A DNA stretch of 64,000 bases from Spisula solida (lineage: Eukaryota > Mollusca > Bivalvia > Venerida > Mactridae): assembly GCA_947247005.1 (NCBI GenBank), contig OX365959.1, positions 37,423,097 through 37,487,096 of the forward strand. Reading direction: 5' to 3'. The notes under the pieces are model-generated. The model did no database searches and was not told the origin of the DNA. It saw nothing but the letters and a program-made list of their open reading frames with translations. Made by a program: the position numbers and the translations under genes. Shown here in pieces: positions 47,985 to 60,249 of the stretch; position 1 is the first letter of the stretch; every line of letters starts with the position of its first letter.

Positions 47985-48250
47985 TTCGGTTTTATCTCTG
48001 CTTATTTTGCCAATGACCTGATGGTTTGTATGATACAATGATATCGGGCGCGCTGTCCTATCGCTTTCCGAAAAGACTCGTTGGTTCTTTACCGCGAGAC
48101 TTCTTCTTGGTTTCCATTAATTTTATCTCTAGTTGGGTTAGAAACACTGAAATGCGTTCATGAAATTTCCAATGCCCCTATCCGAGATTCGAACCAGGGA
48201 CCCCCGAATTGACAGTCGAAAGAGCTAGCCACCGTTTCACACATCAGGGC
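47985..48250 (-). mobile_element. tRNA-derived SINE (copy B)
   Basis: Counterpart of 6640-6935 with an internal 21-base gap (tttgattgaggcaagaaaca region). Confidence 0.6.
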
Positions 48251-50404
48251 CCAGTTTCAATGGGGGCAAGCATGTATGGTAGGGTTTGCTGTTCCGGCAG
48301 GTAACTTCAAAATAATTAGAAGCAGTGATAAGGTTGATAAAATACCGGTGTTTCGAATGGTACCACGGTAGCGTACCGCGGGAAAATGATACCACGGTTA
48401 TCGGTATACCGGTTATACCGCGCACCTTTAATATTTTGGTCTATAACGGAAACGTTAAAGAAGAAGGGTCATGTCAATTCGATACAGTAAATAACTAGCT
48501 TATGACTCCATTTGTTTCCTAAGCCACTGTAGAACCCCTGCTAAACATTAAAATACAACAATATCGATTGAGAGGTAGAAGGCAGTGCTCCAACAATTAA
48601 ACGGTAATTAAATAAACGCTATTCTAAACCGTTACTGTAAGTTAAATTTGAATGTAAATTATTAATTAGATTTATCGCATGACACGAGAAACGCAACTAG
48701 CAGGTGCTCTGCCGAAAGTTCACACATTAAAAAAACCAAACAACATATTAACACCGAGTTACTACAATTTTTGTGTGCACACAATGCAAAAACAGTACGA
48801 TGCATACATGTATAAGAAACATTTAAGAGACAGAGTAGAACATATATTCGTATTTCAGATATTTTCCAAGTACAGAGTGTAAATTATGAACTCATGAATT
48901 TTCACGTATTTGCTTTAGTTGATTTATAATACACTGTAACAACCAAGCAATAAAACGTTTTTCCCTTGTAAGTATTTTACAAGAAAAACACTTTTATTGC
49001 TTGTGTGTTATTATAAATCCATGATAGCGACTTCCATCCGGCGTAAAGTAATCAACATTTCATATAGATGTGCGTGAGACATTAAAGCCACATTATCTCT
49101 CCCAAGACCTTTTTTCCCGACCATCCAGTAAATAGACTAATTACAAGGAATTTGGATATTTTTCACAAATGACCAATAATTGACGACAGAATGTTAAATG
49201 TTCCTGTTAAAATAGTATGCTAAAACTCACATTTAGTAAAATGTATGGATGACAAAATACTAATTTTGCAAGAGTTGCTTCCCTTAGATTATAAATTGTG
49301 CATTTTTTGTTTACAATTCATTATTTTGTAAACAAACCAACTGGAAGTTGTATTTCGATTTCTTCCATCTTATTGTGTATTCCACCTTTTGAACTCAACT
49401 AAAGTGCTCAAAATCCATGGCTCTTCAAATAGGTTTCCAAGTTATTGCTTTTTGAAAATAGCCGTTTAAGGCCTAATGTGGCTTTAATGTAAGTATGTGA
49501 AAACTGTTTAATCAATACATATGTGGTCCAGTGGGTAACGCTCTTGACTACGTCATACGTAAAATATCAATAATTTCAGAAAACAAAGAAAAACTGTATG
49601 AAAACTACTCTTTACTTATGAAAAAAACAAGCCTTTTAAACTTCAGTTTGGCCAACATGACCACCTCCGATTTTCACGAAAATATGCTCATAAGAAGCGC
49701 CTTGAGATTCAGATTTCAAATAGTATTACTTACGATCTTCTAATTATAAGCCAGCGATATCTACGTAGAAACTTATAGTATAAGATATCAAATATCTTGT
49801 ACCCGCACAATGTGGTTAGGTAGTCACTAACGTACTGAAGTACTGAATACCAAATCAATCCGTAGAATCAAAACAAGGTAAATCAAACCTTCAGAGACGA
49901 ACATGTCTGGGAAGTGTGTAACTAGATCATGAATACTATCAGAACTAAATAAATATCTCAAATGTCATAAACATTGATCAAATGGCAAGTACTACAATTT
50001 GCTGGTGGCAACAGATAGGGTTATAATGAAAGAGAAATCATTATTTCGGTCAAAGATGCTTACCAGTTTTCCGGTGATAAATTGTCTGCAAATTGAAGAA
50101 TGATCAAAGATAAATCACAATCATTTATTGTAAATTGGAAGCTTCCTCATGGTGTTTCGTAATATCTGTCCCCATTGCAACCGAATGCCATGAAAAAATG
50201 ACAATATACCAATGACAATGTTTTTCTGGTATCGCATCATTGTAGTGCAGATGAAAATGCTACCAACAAATTCGTTAATATATTGTAATGACAATCATGT
50301 AAGGCATTGTTTAAACCAATATTTGAGAAACGTACCCAAATTATAAAGTTGTACATGTAATTGACATATCCCTTTTAAGTATTGGCTTCATTATTCTAAT
50401 AGTT
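48251..50404. other. U interior, copy B, no gene seen
   Basis: Same content as 6936-9012, with 36 extra bases near 49835-49870 that C also has (so A lost them) and about 40 extra bases near 49300-49340 (ttgtttacaattc and gtaaacaaac, inverse of each other). Confidence 0.5.
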
Positions 50405-50645
50405 CTCTGAGCTGTGGCCTAGATGTAGGGTGTGAACTTCGAGATCTAGGGATCCCGGGTTCGATCCCCATCTGCACCACTGCGTAATTTCTCTGAGCAA
50501 GACTAAACCACATGCTCCATTCCACCAACGTGTGAATTAGTACTTGTAAGGGCCGTGTCTATACATGTTCGATATTCCCGGACGCCGCAGTTTCCCCAGA
50601 GGGACTCGAACGCATGTTTCCGTAGGTAGCCCAATCACCATGGGA
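50405..50645 (+). mobile_element. tRNA-derived SINE (copy B)
   Basis: Near-identical to 9016-9255, same A- and B-box. Confidence 0.7.
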
Positions 50646-50652
50646 AGTTAAA

Positions 50653-50706
50653 ATGTCAAAGGATGCCTTAGCTGAATTGATGAAAGCATCCCTTGAAGGT
50701 AGGTAA
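50653..50706 (+). CDS. Candidate start exon (copy B)
   Basis: Identical in sequence to 9262-9315 (MSKDALAELMKASLEG, donor GAAG|GTAGGT). Being a recent duplicate, it adds no independent evidence. Confidence 0.28.
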   Translation: MSKDALAELMKASLEGR

Positions 50707-50804
50707 CTTAATTCCACTTAATGTTTCTTTATGGTTCTCTACAAGGTAATTTTACAATACACGTATTTATAATCACAATTTTACACAATAATTGTAATTC
50801 AGAT

Positions 50805-50981
50805 TTACATATACGTCATTTTACGTATTGTTTTGATGTCATCGTTTTCGGCTTCACTTCTTGTTAATACCTTTGAGGCGGATTCATCGACGAGAGCTTT
50901 GACATGTTTCGTTGTTTCGGCCTTGCAATGGATACTTTTCACTGAACTGTGCCAATTCAGGACATCCAATGTCACGCCAAT
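50805..50981 (-). pseudogene. Coding-exon remnant (copy B)
   Basis: Same frame as 9414-9590 with one codon changed (GGC to GCC, giving CKAETT in place of CKGETT). Open for 58 codons to TAA. Confidence 0.42.
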
Positions 50982-51101
50982 CTACCAATATTCATAGAAA
51001 TGTTTTGCTTATGTTTCTAAATTCGTTCATCCTGTTTGCATGCTGGACATATTCCGTTGCAAAACTAATAGAATAATTCTGATAGAAAGCATTCCATCTT
51101 C

Positions 51102-51731
51102 CGATTATGCAGTGTAATTTACGGCAGATCTGTTTCATAAGTGCATTGATAAATCATCTTTGACGTAAACTGTATTTTATACAATGAAGCACATCACTTA
51201 ATATTGACAAAATACTGCTTTTTCATGTGTGTTTGCTAGAGCAGTTATACAACTTTAAGGTTCGTCTAGTCACCGTTTGCTATCAATATCAAATAGTGTA
51301 CCAATTAAAGTCTACCTTCTGAAATGCGTTCGTTCAGCGGATTGAACATTCACCGCAGTTCCTTAGTCATAAAGTAGTTGTAACTCTCGGGGCTGCTGGC
51401 AACTACAGTACCTCGGCGATTATGCAGTGTAATTTACGGCAGATCTGTTTCATAAGTGCATTGATAAATCATCTTTGACGTAAACTGTATTTTATACAAT
51501 GAAGCACATCACTTAATATTGACAAAATACTGCTTTTTCATGTGTGTTTGCTAGAGCAGTTATACAAGTTTAAGGTTCGTTTAGTCACCGTTTGCTATCA
51601 ATATCAAATAGTGTACCAATTAAAGTCTACCTTCTGAAATGCGTTCGTTCAGCGGATTGAACATTCACCGCAGTTCCTTAGTCATAAAGTAGTTGTAACT
51701 CTCGGGGCTGCTGGCAACTACAGTACCTCGG
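51102..51731. repeat. Exact tandem duplication, 315 bp, only in copy B
   Basis: Units 51102-51416 and 51417-51731 both run from cgattatgcagtgtaattta to cagtacctcggcg and are nearly identical to each other (one or two differences, e.g. caactttaagg/caagtttaagg). Copy A has a single unit (about 9711-10025). The junction word is cggcga/ccgatt. Confidence 0.9.
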
Positions 51732-52743
51732 CGTTTGACACTTTCATGTACCCATTCCTTGAGATTCAATGAACAAATGGAAACCATGCATCCCCTACAA
51801 ATGTACATAGCGCAGAGACTAAACCCCTAACATTATCAACATTGTACATTTGCCCCAAATGTTCGATAATACTGGAAAGTCTTATGACGCCACTAATATT
51901 GTTACACATATTACTACGAATCTATAGAGAATTTCTATTAGGAATTGACATACAAACATTAATTAAGTTGTAGTTGAGACAAACGTTGACCCTGACCTCC
52001 AACTTTGACCTTTGAGAAAGGGTCATGTGGTTACAATTCATGCCAAATATAAGCAATAATGGCGAATGCATGTGAAAGTCTTGGACCGGATGAACTTGAC
52101 ATATGACCTACAACTGTAAATTGGCCTTCGAGATAGGGTCATGAGGTTTGCGATTGACACCCTTTCTCATTGAAGTTAAGATTTATGCCACATATAAGTA
52201 ATATTGGTCAATGCATGAAAAAGTTAAGGTCTGGACAAACCGGACGGACGTATTTACGCACCCACGCACGGATATACATCAACAATGTTTCGCTCTCCAC
52301 AATAGGTCAATTTATTTGGTCTAGTCCTATGTACCTCGTTTTTACAAACATATTTTCTTGAGTGTTTCAAATAAGTGTCCGTAGACAGATACGATAAACA
52401 AATATTTGCTGACGTGTAAAATTAATAATTACTTAAATATTCAAACATTTATACCTATTACCAGTTTGTACATATCGACATTTACAATGTATATTATAGT
52501 ACAAATCACATCTGAGAAATGCAGATGTAACATTATCGTAAAATTTGTTTTTAAACTTTAGTAATCTTTACTTGATGTATCGTTTTAACTACGATTTCAG
52601 TATAGCCGACTGGTTACTCGTAACAGTTACTTATCGGTAATTCGATCTCGTTAAGTAATGGCTTTATTATTCTAATAGTTATATATTGTTTCTTTACATT
52701 TCCGTACAAGGCAATTTTATGATATATAGAGGATCTTGCATGA
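51732..52743. other. U interior, copy B, no gene seen
   Basis: Continues as A 10026-11037, including the gaccttt-rich mollusc-type repeat. The 63-codon frame at 52170-52361 is the same shadow as 10461-10652. Confidence 0.5.
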
Positions 52744-52861
52744 GTGCTCATTACATACGAATTTTATTAAACGAGTGGACACAATGATATGACACGAGGC
52801 TTTGCCGAGTGTCATATTCTTTTTGTCGACGAGTTTAATAAAACTCGTGTGTAATGAGTAC
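52744..52861. mobile_element. 118 bp foldback (copy B)
   Basis: gtgctcattacatacgaatt against the inverse of the right end; counterpart of 11038-11155. Confidence 0.6.
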
Positions 52862-55427
52862 GAATGTATGATTCTATTTATCACATAACCTTAGAGAACG
52901 CTCGTTATCATTCAAAATGATGATGTACGTTGCATAGGTTTCAGACATAATTAAGCGGTACAAAGAGCGCGACGGCATGGTGACGTTGTTATTATACTGA
53001 CGTCATGGGCCGATCAAGGCATGGATCGCGTCAGACTAATTTAAATATTTATTGCACGGTCTGGGAGTGCCGAGCGATATTTACGGCACGGCATTACGGC
53101 ACTGCTGGACCGCGGGTTATGTGATAAATGTCCGATTATACACGAGACGGCTCGTGCAAGGAGTTTCGCAGCTATAATTGTATTTTCAATGAAGTCTTAT
53201 ATCACAAAACCAACTCTGACTCTAAGGAAAAGTCTTTAAATATACAACGTCTACAATCTTCTGATAGTTTTTGACAATATAATTGGAATTTATATTTACT
53301 TCATTTCAATCAATACGGCTTGTCAGTTCAACGTATTTGATAAGATTTGTTTTCTGGTCATCTTTCCCTAATACAGTAATTGAAGTAGAATTTTTTTTTT
53401 TTTGGTCTTGCATGCTCTTGATTTACTATATACTGTAGTGTGGCGAAATGATGAATCAAACGTTGAACGAGATACTGGCGGCACCAGTGCCAACGTAAGT
53501 CAAGATATATTTTCATTTGACTTCAGATACATAATGATACTCCATATTGTCGAACTGTGTTTTACGTACATATTCGTGTTCAGTTCATTGGACTGTATTA
53601 CTGACAGTTGAAAAGGCTAAGTTTGCTTGGTGGTGCATTGATAAACGTTTTTTTCATGCGTTGAACAAACTATAACGTTTTGTAACATTTTCGTAGTACT
53701 GGGGAAAACGGGCAAACATTATATTACAATTGCACACACATGCACTATTCATCTAGATTAAAATTGGTCTCGACAACAGATAAGTTGCTTTAATAACATA
53801 CAGGACTGGTATTTGCAAACAAGAACTTGGTAAATAAATACATACTTTCAAATGTCAAATAACAAATTCAGACGCGAGTGCAATGACACATAGGGTAATG
53901 GTTTTTGAACGTAAGACAAAAGTTGAACGCACTAGGTTGTGAAGAACAGTGCATCATTGTCTAGAAATAAAGAATACAATATATACTCGCTAAGCAGATA
54001 AAATAGTGCCACTAAACAGCGTAGACACATGAGGATTAATAGATGACATGAAAAACAGTAATGCAGGGCATATAATGGCGCGGCGCAGCGGATCACGCAG
54101 TAGGATCATGATAACCTGCTGTTAAAGCAATGAGCCTATGGTCTATTAATTCAGATTAAAGTACTGTTGTCGATGAACCACCGTATCAATATGGCAAGCA
54201 AGAAGCAAACTGAAATAATGTATTCTACTGACGGATAGAGATGCCAAAACAAGCAAAGGTATATACACAATCTTTACAAGAGAACCATTTGCCCTATATT
54301 GCTCACCTTAAGACTTGCTGTTTAGGCAGATTCAGTACTTTGTTATATGGTTTTACCTAAATATGTTCTTGATATATCCTTGTGACCAAAGTGTTGACGG
54401 AAGTTGGCACAGTAACGAACTTGGCCTAGATGTCACAAAGATAAGACACATTTAACATGTCAGTATCAGCCTCGGAACTTGGCAAATCACAGGTTTTTTA
54501 AACTTATATCATGCAGACAAATAGATTTACCAACTTTACGCTTTTTACGTGCTTTATTTTCACTGAAATAGGAATTATTATTTGTAGGAACAGTAATTTG
54601 CACAAGATGGAACAGTACTTTATCATATCAAATAAATCGTATTTTTACATATTTATCGTTGAAATTCGAAATATGAACAGCATATCATCAATAGAAATAT
54701 GTACATATGTTTTTTTTATTGCGTGCTATGTATTTGGTATATCGTTCATTTGTACATGTGCCAATTGGCATTATTACAAACTCATCCCAAAGGACGCACG
54801 CGGTGAACCGCGCCGCGCAATAATCCCTTCATAATTAAAGTTGTTTTTCGTTCTTCTGTATTTTTCACTATGATTCTCATAATTTACTTTTATACTTGCC
54901 CTTCGTCTGGACAGTGTCAGATGGAAGCCATTTGCAAATATTTCACTCAATATACTCATGCTAGACATATGCGAGTATTTTACGTTTATGTCTGAATGTT
55001 CTTCTACAAGTTGAAATTGTTTTTCCTTTGTTTTAGTAGGTTACTGATATACAGCACAGATCAAATTAAAAGGAAATCAGCAAAAATGAAAAAGTATCCA
55101 CAGGGAAGGTTAGAATTTCATTCATACCACATTCTAAACTTTTCGTAATCTAAAATGACTACAGTAGTAAAGTCAGATTGGTGGAATTTATCAATGACCT
55201 TTGCCCCAAAATTCAGGCATTTACTAAAAGGTTAAATCAGTTATTCCCCTTTGTGTTCAGCATTGCATGGTTGCTTTCCCTGGAAAGTCCTCAACAGTGT
55301 CGGCAGATTAATAGCTAAAATGATTTTACTAGACTATTTGTTTATTAAGCATTTTCAAACAAACACATAAAAAGTTGATACTTTATTATTTTGCTGCGAA
55401 TACAAATGAAGTTTATTTAGCTTGAGC
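52862..55427. other. U interior, copy B, no gene seen
   Basis: As A 11156-13743. A 13-14 T run is near 53389-53402. A 107-codon frame (54511-54834) is the longest in the window, but it is Ile/Phe/Tyr-rich, is interrupted in A after 65 codons and shows no motif. It ends in a small GC palindrome, cgcggtgaaccgcg (about 54800-54813). Confidence 0.5.
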
Positions 55428-56276
55428 ATATCGAGGGGTTAGAGCCAAATCCTGCTATGTGCTATTTCCTTATGTTTTCAGCAGAGCAGTTTTTAATAAC
55501 CATTTGTTAAGATATGGTTATTGTTAAAGTTAAACTATTAAATTATGTAGACAGTTGAATACTTTGTACCCTAATATGAAATATTTGTGAACATTGTTAT
55601 GAATAATGTGATTTAAATGCCAAAATATTTTTGGGTTTTCAAACCCTCACTCAATGATACAATTTGACATTTGCCAGATCCAAATGTAATACGATATATA
55701 TATGTGGCAAGCAGCTGATGATAAAATAATGGGAAACCTGTCCACACTATACCACGCTTATTTACACTAGACCGGTAGGCAAATCCACTTTCCTCCTGAT
55801 ACCAAAACATTTAAAATGTCAAACCATATTATTGTCATATATATGTATATGGAGTTTACGATAAACGTCCATGTGATGAAAATTTTAGAAACTTTTTATC
55901 ATATTCAGTGATGAAATCCTCTGGTATCATATAAATTGATGTTTGTGGACTAACAAAAAACATCAAGAAAATATTATATGGTTCATGGTCTGATTAAGCT
56001 TAAATGTCAGTGTAAATCAGAATATCATTCAATGCTCAAATTGCTTCCGTAACAGATGTAGCATTTTGGCATATAAAATGTAAAGGAAATGTGACTTGAA
56101 AACATAAAAATTATGCAATTGCGATTGTAAATACACGTATATAGGATAATGACCAATACGGTTATGTACTATAATTGCAGTTCACCATGGCCACAAGCTA
56201 CGAAACCTTTAAAATTAATTACGAAAGTCAGTGTTCACTGTGATATCCATCACTGTATTCATATACAATTAGAATT

Positions 56277-56384
56277 ACATGCCGTAATTAATAGTTTTTA
56301 ATGAATTTATAAATGTCTTTCGTAATTAATACAGTTTTTCATAAATTTATAAATTCATTAAAAACTTTAATATTTACGGCTTGT
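56277..56384. repeat. Long AT hairpin inside the 2.87 kb transposon
   Basis: acatgccgtaattaatag and tttttaatgaatttataaat pair with attcattaaaaact and tttacggcttgt, about 24 bases between arms. Confidence 0.7.
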
Positions 56385-56599
56385 AAATTAAAATTTAAAA
56401 TGTGTTGGTATGTTTGAATTACAAGCAGGTATGAACATTTAAAATATTAACTGGGTAATAAAATACAGAATATGTTTAAAATGAAAATATGTTTTAGGAT
56501 TGACACAGCAACTTAGATATGTACTACAGAAATTGAAAACTTCAATATCTTTGAAATGTATGATTTATCTTTTTTGCTTTCGACAGACAGTTGTAGTGC

Positions 56600-56795
56600 T
56601 GTTTTATCTCTGCCTAATTGGCAAATGACCTCAAGGGGAAGAGATAGGTTGATGCTTGCGTGATACAAGGAATTCAGACGGGATGTCCTAGTCCAGTCAT
56701 TCTGACTAGACTTCCTGTGTCCAGACAGAGATTCAAACCTTGAAATTCCAGATTAGTAGTTGAGCGAGCTAAGCACTCGACCACCGTTCCACTAT
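56600..56795 (-). mobile_element. tRNA-derived SINE
   Basis: Minus strand: acggtggtcgagtgcttagc (A-box region), aaggtttgaatctctg (B-box), body through gactagga to gcagagataaaac. Same family as 6640-6935. Confidence 0.55.
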
Positions 56796-58454
56796 GATAC
56801 ATAATATATATCACTTGCAACAACTGGACCACGTGTCATTCCATGTGGTATTTTTTATTGAGATAATACATAAAGCTATAACAATCTTTTGCATATACAG
56901 TAGTGTTGGAAGATATTGTCATGAGAGATGTATATTTTCCTGATACACGTATTTGTCTAAGAGTATAAATGAATCAACTTCCAGTTATCGCAATAAGTCA
57001 TACACGTTGAATTGTATAGTCTACCAATGAATCACACAGTGACGGGAAATCACAAGTGCTTTTACTCACAATAAGGCACATACTTTGCATTGTATAATAT
57101 CCCAATAAGTCATACAGTGATTAGGTTTGAACGCTGTGATTGTGGTCATTTCTGTTCTACCTTAGAAAAGTTAATTAATAACGCTTGACCACTACTTGAT
57201 GCCAAGTTAATGCATACTAGCACCTTCCTTAAGTTTGCTTACGTAGTGGCTAAACACAGTTTAGTATTTTAACTGAATGTCTTAATACAAATTCAAGTGT
57301 TTAAAAGTTTTTTTTTCTGTTTTTCATGTATTACAATTCTTACTTTATACACCTTTATAATCAAACATTACACAGCTATGTTAATATCCATCTCGACGAA
57401 TGAAAACCATTAATTGATTCGTAATAAATAGTTTATTCGTTTAAATAATACATGCACCGTTCCAAAAAATAATTCATATTAGCTGTTACAAAATTAACAA
57501 ATTCAAGCACATACACGTTTACTAAGTAAGTTATACTTACTGTTATAATTAAGAATTAGCTAGTTTTATGTTCTTTATTTAAGATTATTAGAAGAGCTTC
57601 TCATTTACAAAAAGATTAAATAAATGAAAGCAATTTAATGTGTTTTTAAACGCACAACATTTAAATTCATAAGGAATACTAGTAGTAAAATAATTTTCGC
57701 CAAAACTACATTTTTCTCTCTGTATAAGGTATTCCTGTTTCAAACACACATAGCTAAATGTATACAATCCATTTTAGTCACACTTTGACATCTTATTCGA
57801 GTGAAGCTGCTATTATTATACAGCAATATAAACAACAACTGTGGTTTGACATTTAACTTACAGCGATGAAATTGTATGTACTACAGACCAGCACCCGGTG
57901 CCTTGTTGTTGACTTATATAAATTGACAAATCAAGGCTGATGTCATTTAACCAAAATGTCATTGTTTTATATGGAACAGTTGAGCGGGACAAATATTATA
58001 TTAAGACACACAAATGTTATTGGTAGAGATTGATATACAGATTTGATTCATTCTAACAGATGTTAATGTTACATCTACGAAAATATTAAGAGGCCATTGA
58101 TTTAAAACTGGTTTTGCCTCCAGTCAGTTCTGTAGATACACGATAGCTCAAAATGACTATTATCAATATTTAATTAATTAAGTTCGATATTTTGAAATAA
58201 TTTTGAGAATAAATAACAATGGTGATACGGAACTCATTTAACTAAAAAAGTCAATTTGGCCAAGTTTATCAGATAGAAGGTTTTGGCTGTAACCCCTCGA
58301 TATACAGCATTGCACATGGAAAACAAAATATAATGTATACAAATGTATAAGTTGTAACTGCAAAACATTATCGCGCTGCAATAGATGGGAATTAGTTATA
58401 TTAGATCATATAATGTCTGGGCAATATCATAGTTGTGTGTGATACGTATATATA

Positions 58455-59067
58455 TGAGCCAGTCTCCAGGAAAACCTGCTATTTTGACAAAACATTTGAT
58501 TTTGAGATTTTTTAATATCTAAAAGAGAAATTTTAATGAAGCAAAATGCAAAAGAAATTTTGTTAATTACATGATTGTTGAGGAAGTTACAGCAGTTTAG
58601 TTTAGGCCCTATTCAGACCTTTTTTGCGTGACGTCGCAAGCGTCATTCAAACGTTATTCGACGTCGTTGTAACAAGTTCTCTATAAATACTGCATTTGAT
58701 CAATTCTTGACGTAAATTGGTCAAAATGGTATCAAGTTTAGAATGATTTTTTTAAGTTTTAAAATATACATCCAAATTGTAAATATTCACATTTAGAGAA
58801 AGGCTACTAATGTTATAATCAACTAACTCCTCGTTTTTCTCAATCAGAGTACTTTTCTGAAATTGGTCACCATAGCAACGAAGAAAATAATTTCGACATT
58901 TTTCATAAGAAATTTTAAAGCTAAGATATAGAAATATATGGATAAATGACTTAAAATTGAATCTATTGATATGTCATTTTTTCTTATTTGAAAGGTTTTT
59001 TTAAAAGCTTGTTACATGCAGTAATTACATAATGTCAATAAAGCAGGTTTTCCTGGAGACTGGCTCA
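58455..59067. mobile_element. 613 bp inverted-repeat transposon, unique to copy B, carrying an X-box
   Basis: Perfect 26 bp ends starting TGAGCCAGTCTCCAGGAAAA, flanked by TA within tatata. Copy A lacks it at about 13900. Inside, 58866-58879 is GTCACCATAGCAAC, a full match to the RFX X-box consensus. No transposase frame. Confidence 0.8.
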
Positions 59068-60249
59068 TATATAGGATCCGTAATGAGTTGTCTTTGGAGA
59101 TCACCATTTCCTAAACGAGTCTAGAATATGAATACATGTACAATATAATACTAGTACAAAATGTATTACCTGGATTATTTTTACATATTACCTATACAAT
59201 TCATTAATATTGTGTTTTTTTTATAACACTGTCTGTGACAATTCATATATTGAGTAATAAACAGTTCTGAAATATCGATGGATATTGTTGTTTTTGCTGA
59301 ATTTAGTCGTGTTACAAAAATGCTCATAATCCACAAATACTGAAAATAAACAGCTGAAATTTCTGTTATGTGTACAAAATGGAATACTGTTCCCAAAGAA
59401 AAAAAATGAAAATGACCAAAAATTACTACAAGGACCTTTCATGCTTGATTAATAGAACCATACTATTGAATATCATCGAACGGGAGAAAACTTACGAAAA
59501 TTTATCTGCCCCGTGTCTAGTTTATTGGCTTAGATGAATATTGACTTGTCATCCCTGAGGAGTGGCTTTGTATAATTACATCAAGAGTGATTAATTTACA
59601 AATACTATCAAAGGATAGTACAATGTAAATCGACAACAATAAGATCAAACAAAGCACACCTGTAGATGATTATGATATTTATGTTTTCTGATTTAATTAA
59701 ATACTGCCATCAAAGACTATCTAAAAAGCACTGATGTCCGTAAATGCACCCTGTTGATTGAACAACATACTAATTGAGGACGTTTGTGGCATACCATTGT
59801 GTATTTATACAACGTATCAAATGTGGACTTAATATCCAGCTGTAGTGATAATCTAGGCTTGCGAATCAATGAATTGCAAGGTATTGTCACAGAAACGCAG
59901 ATCAACAACCAGCCTGTACATTATGGTGGCTTTAAAATGCGCTGCGTTGTTTTCAAAATAATGCACCAGCCAATTGAAACCACGGCCCACAACCCCGGGG
60001 AAGGGCGATGGATAGCGGGGTACCAGTTACGTGTTTTTACCTTTCGATTTCCCCGCATTGCCGGGTGAGTGCGGGGATTTTGTCATTATGTTTCTTATTG
60101 TACATATTTAATATTTGCTTTGTACATGTATTTGCATGTATTTTATGTTTTTTTGTATGTTTGTCATGTTCCTTTATTTGTTTATTTGTATTTGGGCAAA
60201 GGCACAATAGTGACGATTTTCTAATAAATTGAATTGCATTATTGTGATT
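59068..60249. other. U right end, copy B, running into W
   Basis: 59073-59128 is a foldback arm. The CCCCGCA/TGCGGGG stem is at about 60051-60076. After 60177 the sequence tttgggcaaaggcacaatag replaces what follows U in copy A. Confidence 0.5.

Larger units (their letters stand above)
55432..58299. mobile_element. 2.87 kb transposon with CGAGGGGTTA ends, unique to copy B
   Basis: The ends are CGAGGGGTTAGAGCCAAA and, inverse, CGAGGGGTTACAGCCAAAA, flanked by ATAT (55428-55431, 58300-58303). Copy A has the uninterrupted gagcATATacagc at 13744-13747. Because ATAT is palindromic, a TA duplication with a T-extended end is equally possible. The interior is AT-rich with no transposase, contains a SINE (56600-56795) and a 39-45 bp-armed hairpin (56277-56384). 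Superfamily not assigned. Confidence 0.85.
44921..60177 (+). repeat. Long repeat U, copy B (15.3 kb)
   Basis: Direct duplicate of copy A (see 195-15296). B lacks A's 3.2 kb insert and the 6078-6410 and 14276-14560 segments, and has its own transposons at 55432-58299 and 58455-59067 and the tandem 315 bp unit at 51102-51731. It continues without a break in homology into W and E. Confidence 0.9.

Noticed and set aside
54511..54834. Longest frame in the window (107 codons)
   Set aside because: Ile/Phe/Tyr-rich, as expected from AT-rich DNA. Copy A stops after 65 codons and the first part is not conserved in C.
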